Notes under the pieces: model-generated
The model's database searches: none
What the model was told of the DNA's origin: nothing
Seen by the model: only the letters and a program-made list of their open reading frames with translations
Position numbers and translations under genes: made by a program
Source of the DNA: Streptomyces albipurpureus
GTDB lineage: Bacteria > Actinomycetota > Actinomycetes > Streptomycetales > Streptomycetaceae
Length of the DNA stretch: 38,457 bases
NCBI RefSeq assembly: GCF_023701525.1
Contig: NZ_JAMQAW010000011.1
Span: 292,441 to 330,897, forward strand
Direction: 5' to 3'
In this document: positions 10,119-17,631 of the stretch, piece by piece
Layout: every line of letters starts with the position of its first letter
How positions within the stretch are numbered: the first letter of the stretch is position 1

Positions 10119-10454
10119 CAACCGCGTCACACGGACTGCGGGGACTCCACCGCTGTGCGCCGGGCGCTCAAGTCCACCCCAACTGACACCGGCCCGGCGC
10201 ACCAGGACCTCCTCTGCGAAGGCACCGAACCAACGGCCTCCACGCCTGCCCGCGCAGGAGCTCTGCCCGCGGAAAGCCGACCCGACCTGCCGCCTACCCC
10301 GTCTACCCGAGCGGGACCGAGCCCGGCCCGGCCGCCCCCGCTACGCCGCGGGCGGACCATACGCGTCCCTGGGCATCGCCGAACGCCACTCGGCCAGACC
10401 TTGGGCAACAAGCCGAGGGCTGTTGGAAAATCACCGTGCGGGTCGTTCTGCTGG
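10119..10454. other. Intergenic stretch between convergent genes
   Basis: 336 bp between the SnoaL-like gene (plus) and the response regulator (minus). It contains GC-rich sequence with scattered short inverted repeats but no clean terminator stem and no convincing gene. Confidence 0.3.
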
Positions 10455-11123
10455 TCAGCGGTGTGGTTCCGGTGTGTCCATCAGCCGGCTCTCCCAGGCC
10501 CAGGCGGCGACCTCGACACGGTTGCGCAGGCCGAGTTTGGTCTGGATGGTCGACAGATGGCTCTTGACGGTGCTCAACGAGATAAAGAGCCCGGCTGCTA
10601 TCTCCCGGTTGGTGCGACCTCGCGCTATGGCGCGGGTGACTTCCAACTCGCGGTCGGAGAGGGGACGATCGGGTCGGGGCGCGTTCGCCGCCTTGACCGG
10701 GGCGAGTTGGCGCAGCAGACGAAGGGTGATCGAGGGGGATATCAGTGCGTCTCCGGTGTTGGCGGCGCGGATGGCCTCGACAAGCAGGGCCGGGCCGACG
10801 TCCTTGAGGACAAAGCCAACAGCCCCGGCCCGCAGTGCTCCGTAGACATACTCGTCGAGGTCGAAGGTGGTGACGATGACCACGCGAAGCGGATCAGGAA
10901 GGCGGGGGCCGGCCAGAGCGCGGGTGACCTCGATGCCGTCGAGGCGAGGCATGCGGATGTCGACGAGGCATACGTCGGGCCGTAGCCGCCGGGCCATGGC
11001 GACCGTTTCGGCGCCGTCGGCTGCTTCACCGATGACGGTGATGTCGGGCTGGTCCTCAAGGATGAGCCGCAGGCCGCGGCGGATCATCGCCTGGTCGTCG
11101 GCGAGGAGGACCTTGATGGTCAA
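10455..11123 (-). CDS. NarL/LuxR-family response regulator
   Basis: 222 aa, two domains. The receiver domain (1-~120) has the acidic pair D9/D10, the phosphoacceptor D55 (CLVDIRMP), T85 and K107 (FVLKD). The LuxR-type helix-turn-helix spans ~154-212 (LSDRELEV...NREIAAGLFISLSTVKSHLS...KLGLRNRVE). All key residues are present, so it should be phosphorylatable. The start is TTG at 11123, overlapping the TGA (11122-11120) of an upstream frame by the TTGA arrangement typical of kinase-regulator pairs. That upstream kinase is reduced to a fragment, leaving the regulator an orphan. Confidence 0.88.
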   Translation of the reverse strand: MTIKVLLADDQAMIRRGLRLILEDQPDITVIGEAADGAETVAMARRLRPDVCLVDIRMPRLDGIEVTRALAGPRLPDPLRVVIVTTFDLDEYVYGALRAGAVGFVLKDVGPALLVEAIRAANTGDALISPSITLRLLRQLAPVKAANAPRPDRPLSDRELEVTRAIARGRTNREIAAGLFISLSTVKSHLSTIQTKLGLRNRVEVAAWAWESRLMDTPEPHR

Positions 11124-11278
11124 CGGCGGTCTCCCACGGGGATCGGAACGGTGGCGAACACGGCCCAGCCGCGACGGGGTTCGGGGACCCCGAGCGTACC
11201 GACGGGGGCCTCGACGCGCTCACCCAGGCCCGATGATGATCGCAGTCCCATGCCGTCCGCCCGGTGGTTCCTCCGTGT
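11120..11278 (-). pseudogene. C-terminal remnant of a sensor histidine kinase
   Basis: A 52-codon frame bounded upstream by TGA (11281-11279) ends in TGA overlapping the response regulator start. Its translation contains ADGMGLRSSSGLGERVEA, then GTLGV and GWAVFATVPIP. This matches the end of NarL-partner kinases (G2 box region GxGLxxMxERVxxxGG and the last strand FxVxAxLP). No ATPase N box, H box or membrane part is found in frame upstream. A short frame at about 11293-11370 (minus) reads RPLVLSAGVLLGGIA and then stops; it could be a leftover membrane segment, which would imply a large internal deletion. Confidence 0.6.
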
Positions 11279-11593
11279 TCACGCATGCCACGCTAGGCGA
11301 TTCCCCCGAGCAGCACACCGGCCGAAAGTACGAGCGGCCGGGTGGCAAGGTACGGGGCTTCGCTTTCGCCCAACACGCACCGTCATGGAGGCGAGGAGAC
11401 CCGCTCCGGCCGCCCGCTCCCTATCCCGCTCCCTATGAGGTGGAGCGTGCCCTCGATATGGCAGACGGGCCCCGTGGAGGTCGCGAGATCAGACCCTCGG
11501 TGGGTCGCCGGGCGAGCCCGTGGTTGATCTCAGAGGCCTGCGGGGTGTTCGCCAGGGGCGGGTGTTGTCAGTCCTGGATGCCAGGATCACACC

Positions 11594-12040
11594 ATGGTTA
11601 TGTGCAACTACTTCTCCGCGCCCGATGACGGCACGGCTGTCGGCGTTCTTGAGCAGCCCGGTGGTCCGGACACCGCGAATTTCGATGTGGTGTCCCTGAA
11701 GGGGATCGATCCGGTCGTGGTGATGGCCCAGCTCGAAGCGATCCTGACCGACTCCACCTATGACGAGGCGATCCAACGCCCTCGCTCGGGGCAGCTGCTC
11801 TCGTCCCCGGACGCGGAGAGCGCGTTCATCGTGAGTGTGTCCGACACCCTCCAGGAGGCGCTGGCATCGGCCTCGCCCGGCGCCCTCGTCGAAACCGCCG
11901 GTCCGTGGTCTGCGAGCGATGAACTCCAGGCGTCCGGCATCACCTCCGAAACGGCGGTCCAGGTGTTGGTTCTGCTGTCGGGACTGGCCAGCCGCGCACG
12001 ATTGGCTGATCGCCGGATGTACTGCTGGTGGGCCCTGTGA
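11594..12040 (+). CDS. Conserved hypothetical protein
   Basis: 148 aa with good codon bias. Landmarks are MCNYFSAPDD at the start, FDVVSLKGIDPVVVMAQLEAILT in the middle and a C-terminal RRMYCWWAL. I recognise the pattern as a small streptomycete hypothetical family but know no function. There is no signal peptide or membrane segment. ATG 11594 and ATG 11600 are both possible; CAGGATC precedes the first. It lies alone between the response-regulator remnant and the iron module. The gap before it (11279-11593) holds nothing I can identify beyond the possible kinase scrap. Confidence 0.7.
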   Translation: MVMCNYFSAPDDGTAVGVLEQPGGPDTANFDVVSLKGIDPVVVMAQLEAILTDSTYDEAIQRPRSGQLLSSPDAESAFIVSVSDTLQEALASASPGALVETAGPWSASDELQASGITSETAVQVLVLLSGLASRARLADRRMYCWWAL

Positions 12041-12143
12041 GAGGTGCCGGTACGGACCCGCTCGCGGGAGGGGACACAAGAGAAGGAACCCCTTCACCGG
12101 GCGGAGTCAGGTCGCGCCGACCCAACCGACCGACCAGGAAAGT

Positions 12144-12161
12144 AGTTAGGGTAACCTAACT
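12144..12161. promoter_or_regulatory. Iron box (IdeR/DmdR1-type operator) at the AraC gene
   Basis: AGTTAGG (12144-12150) and CCTAACT (12155-12161) are perfect inverted 7-bp arms around GTAA, matching the core of the TTAGGTTAGGCTAACCTAA iron-box consensus. It ends 2 bases before the ATG of the AraC gene, so bound repressor would cover the start of transcription and translation. Confidence 0.8.
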
Positions 12162-12163
12162 TC

Positions 12164-13039
12164 ATGTCGGTTGCTCATGTCTCCGGTCGTGACCGCGTCG
12201 AGGCGGCGCCGGTCGTCTCCCTGCGGTGGTCCTCGCCGGTGATCGGCGGGGCCGAGGTGACTCCCCCGTATCTCCTGACCACCGCCATCTTCGACGGCAG
12301 CGAGCGCATGGGCCCGGTCTTCAACGGCGCGCACACCCACAGCGACGCACTCCTGGTGTGGCCGCACGTCGGGTCCATGACGCTGCACACCCAGACCGGG
12401 GTACGGCGGCTGGTCCCGGGGCAGGGGCTCTGGGTGCCGCCCGGCACCGCGCACGCCTCCGCCGCCGATCCCAGCGGCGTCGGCTGCTACACCTATGTGG
12501 CCCGGTCCGCGATCCCCGCCACCTGGACATCGCTGCGGGCGATGAAGGTGGGACGGGCGCTCCAGGAGATGCTGCTCCACCTGGACGCGACCCCGATGAT
12601 CGATGACCTACGGCTGCGCACCCAGCGGGTCATCCTGGAGATGCTCCAGGACGACCCGCTCCCCGTCCTGGAGGTACCCCTCCCGGCGGACTGGCGCATC
12701 CAGGCCCTCGCGGACGACGTCCTGCGCGACCCGGACAGCGACCGCTCGCTGGAGGAGTGGGCGGCACGGCACGCGCTCAGCGTGCGGACGGTCACCCGGG
12801 TGTTCAGCCGTGACATCGGGATGTCGTTCACCCGCTGGCGCTCCCTGGTGCGGATGTCAGCCGCGACGGCACTGCTCGCCCAGGGACATCCGGTCAACCT
12901 CGTCGCGCACCGCTGCGGCTACTCCACGACCAGCGCGTTCAGCGCGGCATTCCGCCGGGTCACCGGCGCCAGCCCGACCGAGTACCTCAGGGAGCGATCC
13001 GTCCCCGCGACAGCGGATTTGACCACCGATGGGCACTGA
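12164..13039 (+). CDS. AraC-family regulator of the siderophore uptake locus
   Basis: 291 aa. The N-terminal cupin-like sensor part includes AHTHSDALLVWPHVG and LVPGQGLWVPPGTAHA; the C-terminal part (~190-285) is an AraC double helix-turn-helix ending in VAHRCGYSTTSAFSAAFRRVTGASPTEYL cut short by SVPATADLTTDGH. The ATG at 12164 lies immediately after the iron box and has no Shine-Dalgarno site; no other start lies nearby in frame, so the mRNA is probably leaderless. It precedes the lipoprotein gene by 226 bp. Likely role: ligand- (siderophore-) responsive activator of the transporter genes, itself repressed by iron. This is inference from context. Confidence 0.85.
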   Translation: MSVAHVSGRDRVEAAPVVSLRWSSPVIGGAEVTPPYLLTTAIFDGSERMGPVFNGAHTHSDALLVWPHVGSMTLHTQTGVRRLVPGQGLWVPPGTAHASAADPSGVGCYTYVARSAIPATWTSLRAMKVGRALQEMLLHLDATPMIDDLRLRTQRVILEMLQDDPLPVLEVPLPADWRIQALADDVLRDPDSDRSLEEWAARHALSVRTVTRVFSRDIGMSFTRWRSLVRMSAATALLAQGHPVNLVAHRCGYSTTSAFSAAFRRVTGASPTEYLRERSVPATADLTTDGH

Positions 13040-13122
13040 CCATTCGGCCGGTGGCCGATTCGCGACGCACCCTGGCCGGGACGCGACGCCCGACCGCCGC
13101 CAAGTTCCCTAGCGTTGGTCGA

Positions 13123-13141
13123 AGTGAGGGTTACCTAACCT
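13123..13141. promoter_or_regulatory. Iron box upstream of the siderophore-binding lipoprotein operon
   Basis: The sequence AGTGAGGGTTACCTAACCT has arms GTGAGG and CCTAAC, differing from a perfect GTTAGG/CCTAAC palindrome at one position and sharing the iron-box core. It lies ~125 bp before the ATG at 13266. Iron-loaded DmdR1/IdeR binding here would repress the transporter operon. Confidence 0.75.
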
Positions 13142-13265
13142 CCGGTACGGCAGCCAAGCGCCCCGTACCCGGCCGCGCACACGTATGTCCTGCACCGCTG
13201 TGACGGCTTTCACCCCCGACCGCCGTCGCGCGCCGTCCCCGCGGTGCGCAGAACCGAGGAGAACC

Positions 13266-14393
13266 ATGTCCGTACCCACGGCCGCCCCGACCGCCGCCGC
13301 ACCACCCCCGGCACCCCGGCGTGCCAGGGCCTGGGCCCGTGTCGCGGGGCTGGCGGTCGCCGCCGCCCTGGTCCTGACGGGCTGCGGCACCACCTCCTCG
13401 GGCTCGGACGGCGCCGGGGACGGCAAGTCCGCCAAGGCCGACTCCTCCGCCGCGTTCCCGGTCAGCGTCAAGCACGCCCACGGCACCACCGAGATCCCCG
13501 AGAAGCCCAAGCGTGTCGTCGCCATCAGCTGGATGAACCAGGACATCGTCGCCGCGCTCGGAGTCATCCCCGTCGGTGTCGACAAGCAGTGGGGCGGCGA
13601 CAAGGACGGCCACCTGCCCTGGTTCCGCACCCAGGTCGAGAAGCTCGGCGGGAAGCTCCCCGAGACCCTGAACTACGGGGACGCCGGTGAGATGGACTTC
13701 GAGCAGATCCTCTCCCTCGACCCCGACCTCATCATCGGCCTGTACTCCGGTGTCTCCGACGTCGACTACAAGCGGCTCACCGAGATCGCGCCCACCATCC
13801 CGTATCTGGAGAAGGCCTACGACGGGGGCACCTGGCAGGACATGACCCGCACCATCGGCAAGGCCCTGGGCGAGAGCAAGAAGGCCGAGGCCCTGGTCAC
13901 CGACGTGCAGGGCCAGCTCGCCACGGTCGCCAAGGAGAACCCCGAGTTCAAGGGCAAGACCTTCACCTTCGGTCCCGCCCTCACCGCCGGCTCCACCGAA
14001 CTCGGCCTCTATGTCGACTACGACCCCAGGGTCAGGCTGCTCACCGAGATGGGCTTCGAGAACACCCCCTCCATGAAGGCCATCGCCGACACCGTCAAGG
14101 GCACCAACTTCTACGGCGGCGTCAGCCTGGAGAAGCTCGACACCATCAAGGCCGATGTCTTCGTGGGCTGGGCCTACGAAGCCAAGGAAGTGCCCTACTC
14201 GCTGAAGGACCCCCTCTTCCAGCGCTGGGAACCCATCAAGAACAAGCGCTACGCGTTCATCCAGGACGCCACCCTCGGCATGGCCGTCAGCGCTCCGACC
14301 GTGCTGTCGATCCCGTGGGCCATGGAGCGCTACACCCCGATGCTCGCCGACGCGGTCGCCGGCAAGGGCGTCACCGGCGCCCCGGCGAGCTGA
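13266..14393 (+). CDS. Iron-siderophore ABC transporter substrate-binding lipoprotein
   Basis: 375 aa. An arginine-containing N-region, hydrophobic helix and lipobox LTGC (C40 acylated) show a membrane-anchored lipoprotein. The mature part is a FecB/FepB-like class III binding protein: EIPEKPKRVVAISWMNQDIVAALG, then DFEQILSLDPDLIIG and a long connecting helix around KALGESKKAEALV. ATG 13266 follows GAGGAGAACC; an in-frame ATG at 13185 lacks a ribosome site. It starts the uptake operon with the two FecCD permeases and the ATPase. The ligand cannot be deduced; the family binds ferric siderophores. Confidence 0.9.
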   Translation: MSVPTAAPTAAAPPPAPRRARAWARVAGLAVAAALVLTGCGTTSSGSDGAGDGKSAKADSSAAFPVSVKHAHGTTEIPEKPKRVVAISWMNQDIVAALGVIPVGVDKQWGGDKDGHLPWFRTQVEKLGGKLPETLNYGDAGEMDFEQILSLDPDLIIGLYSGVSDVDYKRLTEIAPTIPYLEKAYDGGTWQDMTRTIGKALGESKKAEALVTDVQGQLATVAKENPEFKGKTFTFGPALTAGSTELGLYVDYDPRVRLLTEMGFENTPSMKAIADTVKGTNFYGGVSLEKLDTIKADVFVGWAYEAKEVPYSLKDPLFQRWEPIKNKRYAFIQDATLGMAVSAPTVLSIPWAMERYTPMLADAVAGKGVTGAPAS

Positions 14394-14444
14394 CCCTCCC
14401 ACCCCTCTGCCGTACCCGCACCGCCCACCCGCGAGGAATCTCCC

Positions 14445-15530
14445 GTGACGACGACCGCATCACCTCCCGGTGAGACCACTCCCGCACGGCGTGACGCGCC
14501 AGGCCCGCACTCCGGTACGGGCCTGGTCCCGCGTCGCCGGCACCGTTTCCTGGCGCTGCTGGCCGCCATCGCGCTCCTGCTCGCGATGACCGTCCTCAGC
14601 GTCATGGTCGGCGCCCGCGGTATCGCCCCGGGCACGGTGTGGGACGCCCTGGTCCACTTCGACTCGTCCGCCGACGAGCACGTGATGGTCCGCGAACTGC
14701 GGGTGCCGCGGACGGTGATCGGTCTGCTGGTGGGCGCGGCCCTCGGGCTGTGCGGCGCGCTCATCCAGGCGTTCACCCGCAACCCCCTGGCCGACCCCGG
14801 TGTCCTCGGTGTCAACGCCGGCGCGGGCTTCGCCGTGACCTTCGCGGTCGCCGTACTCGGTCTCACCGACCCGGCTCAGTTCGTATGGTTCGCGCTGGCC
14901 GGGGCGTTCGGGCTGACCGTCCTCGTCTACACCCTCGGCTCACTCGGAGCCGACCGTGCGACCCCGGTGAAACTCACCCTCGCCGGGGTCGCGCTCACGG
15001 CCGTGTTCGGCGGACTGACCTCCGCGCTCACCCTCAAGAACCTGGGCGCCCTCGATCTGATGCGGTTCTGGGGCGTCGGCTCCATCGGCGGACGATCCCT
15101 GGACATCCTCCCCGTCGCCCTCCCCCTCATCGGTGCCGGACTGGTCCTTGGCCTGTTCACCGCGGGCTCCCTCAACGCCCTCGCGCTCGGCGACGACAAC
15201 GCCCGCTCCCTGGGCGTCCCCCTCGGCGTCATCCGGGTGTGTGTGGTCCTCGCCGTCACCCTGCTCGCCGGGACCGCCGTCGCCGTCGCCGGTCCCATCG
15301 CCTTCGTCGGACTGATGGTGCCCCATGTGGTGCGCTGGTTCACCGGTCCCGACCAGCGCTGGATCCTGCCCCTGACCGTCCTGGTCGCCCCCGCCTTCCT
15401 GCTGGCCGCCGACATCGTCGGGCGGGTGGTCCTGCCGTCCGGGGAACTGCGGGTCGGTCTCGTCACCGCGCTCGTCGGCGCCCCCGTCCTGATCGTCCTC
15501 GTCCGGCGCCGGAACGTGAGCGGACTGTGA
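14445..15530 (+). CDS. FecCD-type ferric siderophore permease 1
   Basis: 361 aa from GTG 14445, preceded by GAGGAA. A polar ~35-residue N-terminus is followed by about nine or ten hydrophobic helices. Family motifs are visible: RVPRTVIGLLVGAALGLCGALIQAFTRNPLADPGVLGVNAGA near the start, and GPIAFVGLMVPHVVRWFTGPDQR towards the end, which contacts the ATPase. It forms a heterodimer with the next permease, with which it overlaps by 4 bp (GTGA). Confidence 0.9.
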   Translation: MTTTASPPGETTPARRDAPGPHSGTGLVPRRRHRFLALLAAIALLLAMTVLSVMVGARGIAPGTVWDALVHFDSSADEHVMVRELRVPRTVIGLLVGAALGLCGALIQAFTRNPLADPGVLGVNAGAGFAVTFAVAVLGLTDPAQFVWFALAGAFGLTVLVYTLGSLGADRATPVKLTLAGVALTAVFGGLTSALTLKNLGALDLMRFWGVGSIGGRSLDILPVALPLIGAGLVLGLFTAGSLNALALGDDNARSLGVPLGVIRVCVVLAVTLLAGTAVAVAGPIAFVGLMVPHVVRWFTGPDQRWILPLTVLVAPAFLLAADIVGRVVLPSGELRVGLVTALVGAPVLIVLVRRRNVSGL

Positions 15531-16663
15531 GCACCCACCCCACCCAGGAACGGGAAACCGTCGTGAACCCCGCTCGAAACCCGGCTCCCGGACCGGCGTC
15601 AGCCACCGAGCAGCCGCCCCTGTACGTCGACTTCGGACGCCCCACCTGGATCTGGCGACGGCTGGGCACCGCACTGCGCGTGGACCGCCGTACCGCCCTG
15701 GTCTGCGGGGTGCTCACCGCCGCCGTCCTCGTACTGGGCGTCCTGACCCTCGGTACCGGGTCCATCTCGCTGACCCCGGCCCAGGTGCTGACCGCACTGA
15801 CGGACCCCGGATCCGACCGCCGCGCACGGCTCGTCGTCATGGACTGGCGGCTGCCGAGACTGCTGTTCGCACTGGTCTGCGGCGCCGCCCTGGCCATCAG
15901 CGGGGCGCTCTTCCAGTCACTCACCAAGAACCCGCTGGGCTCCCCGGACATCATCGGCTTCTCGTCGGGCTCGTATGCCGGGGCCAGTGTGGTGATGCTG
16001 CTCCTCGGCACCGCCAACTACCTGGCGATCGCGACCGGCTCGCTGATCGGCGGGGCCGCCACCGCGCTGGTGGTCTATCTGCTGGCCTACCGCCACGGAC
16101 TGCACCCGTTCCGGCTCATCATCGTCGGTATCGCCGTCGGCGCCGGTCTCAGCTCCCTGACCTCGATGCTGCTGCTCTCCGTGAGCCCGCAGCAGGCGAT
16201 GCTCGCGGCCACTTGGGCCGCCGGGTCGCTCAGCGGACTCGGATTCGAGCAGCTGGGGCCCACCATCGCCGTCTTCCTCGTACTGCTGATCTGCTCCACC
16301 GCCACCGTCCGGCCCCTGACCCAGTTGGAGCTGGGTGACGACGCGGCCGTCGCCCTCGGCGTCCGGGCGAACCGCGCCCGGCTCGCCGGAACCGTCGTCG
16401 GGGTCGCGCTCACCGCCCTGGTGACGGCCGCCGTCGGCCCGATCGCCTTTGTCGCCCTGGCCGCCCCGCAGATCGCCCAGCGACTGACCCGGAGTTCCAC
16501 GACGCTACGGATCGTGCCCGCCGCACTCACCGGCGCCCTGGTCCTGGTCGCCGCCGACTTCGCCGCCCAGCGCGTTGAACTGCCGGTGGGGGTGGTGACC
16601 GTCTGCGTCGGCGGGGCCTACCTCGCCTGGCTGCTCGCCCGCCAGTACGCGACCCGCCGATGA
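15527..16663 (+). CDS. FecCD-type ferric siderophore permease 2
   Basis: 378 aa if started at GTG 15527, which overlaps the previous stop (GTGA). GTG 15563, with AGGAACGGGA upstream, is an equally possible start 12 codons on. Motifs are WRLPRLLFALVCGAALAISGALFQSLTKNPLGSPDIIGFSSGS and GPIAFVALAAPQIAQRLTRSS. About nine to ten membrane helices. The N-terminal ~45 residues are polar, with no signal sequence. It partners permease 1 in the importer fed by the lipoprotein at 13266. Confidence 0.9.
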   Translation: MSTHPTQERETVVNPARNPAPGPASATEQPPLYVDFGRPTWIWRRLGTALRVDRRTALVCGVLTAAVLVLGVLTLGTGSISLTPAQVLTALTDPGSDRRARLVVMDWRLPRLLFALVCGAALAISGALFQSLTKNPLGSPDIIGFSSGSYAGASVVMLLLGTANYLAIATGSLIGGAATALVVYLLAYRHGLHPFRLIIVGIAVGAGLSSLTSMLLLSVSPQQAMLAATWAAGSLSGLGFEQLGPTIAVFLVLLICSTATVRPLTQLELGDDAAVALGVRANRARLAGTVVGVALTALVTAAVGPIAFVALAAPQIAQRLTRSSTTLRIVPAALTGALVLVAADFAAQRVELPVGVVTVCVGGAYLAWLLARQYATRR

Positions 16664-17631
16664 ACCCCGCCCCGCTGCCCTCCCGAGGACCCCTCATGCC
16701 CCCGAAGACCGACCAGCCAGGGCCGAACCGCCCGCCCAAGGCTGGCGCTGTGTCCGAACCCGCCCAGACCACCGGGCCCAACCGGGCCGCCACGACCGTG
16801 ACGGACCAGCCGACTGCCCCCACCGCAGCGGTCCTGCGCCCCGCACCGCTGGAGATACGGGACGCAACCTTCGGTTACGCCCGCCGCCCCGTCTCCGAGC
16901 ACTTGGACCTGCGGATACCGGAGGGCTCGTTCACCGCCATCATCGGTCCCAACGCCTGCGGCAAGTCCACCCTGCTGCGCGCGGTGGCCCGACTGCTCGC
17001 GCCCACCGCGGGTCAGGTGCTCCTCGACGGCCGCTCCATCGCTGAGTACCGCTCCAAGGAAGTCGCGCGCCGCCTCGGACTACTGCCGCAGACCTCCCTC
17101 GCCCCGGACGGCATCAGCGTCGCCGAACTCGTCTCCCGGGGCCGCTATCCGCATCAGAAGATCACCCGCCAGTGGACGTCGGACGATGAACGCGCCGTCG
17201 CCGAGGCGATGGCCGCGACCTCCGTCACCGAACTGTCCGGTCGGCTCGTCGACGAACTGTCTGGTGGGCAGCGTCAACGCGTCTGGGTCGCCATGGTGCT
17301 CGCGCAGCAGACCCCCCTCCTCCTCCTCGATGAGCCCACGACCTTCCTCGACATCGCCCACCAGATCGAACTGTTGGAACTCTTCACGGATCTGCACCGC
17401 TCCGGCCACACCCTGGTCGCCGTCCTGCACGACCTCAACCACGCCGCCCGCTACGCGACCCACTTGGTCGCCATGCGGGACGGACGTGTCATCGCGGAGG
17501 GGCCACCGGCCGAGGTCATGACGGCCGACCTGGTGCACGAGGTGTTCGAGCTGCCCTGTCGGGTCGTGCCCGACCCGGAGACCGGTACCCCCATGGTCGT
17601 GCCGCTGGCCCGCCGAAGGGACACCCCGTGA
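16660..17631 (+). CDS. Ferric siderophore ABC transporter ATP-binding protein (FepC/FecE type)
   Basis: 323 aa from ATG 16660, overlapping the permease stop (ATGA); ATG 16696 is an alternative. Walker A is GPNACGKST (96-104), the signature LSGGQRQR, Walker B LLLLDEPTTFLD and the switch histidine AVLHDLNHA, all intact. The first ~60 residues are a proline/alanine-rich extension not normal for this family, which suggests the later start or a disordered tail. It powers the two FecCD permeases. Confidence 0.9.
   Translation: MNPAPLPSRGPLMPPKTDQPGPNRPPKAGAVSEPAQTTGPNRAATTVTDQPTAPTAAVLRPAPLEIRDATFGYARRPVSEHLDLRIPEGSFTAIIGPNACGKSTLLRAVARLLAPTAGQVLLDGRSIAEYRSKEVARRLGLLPQTSLAPDGISVAELVSRGRYPHQKITRQWTSDDERAVAEAMAATSVTELSGRLVDELSGGQRQRVWVAMVLAQQTPLLLLDEPTTFLDIAHQIELLELFTDLHRSGHTLVAVLHDLNHAARYATHLVAMRDGRVIAEGPPAEVMTADLVHEVFELPCRVVPDPETGTPMVVPLARRRDTP

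Noticed and set aside
14639..15526. Upstream extension of the second FecCD permease frame
   Set aside because: The Arg/Pro-rich translation overlaps the first permease; the real start is at 15527 or 15563.
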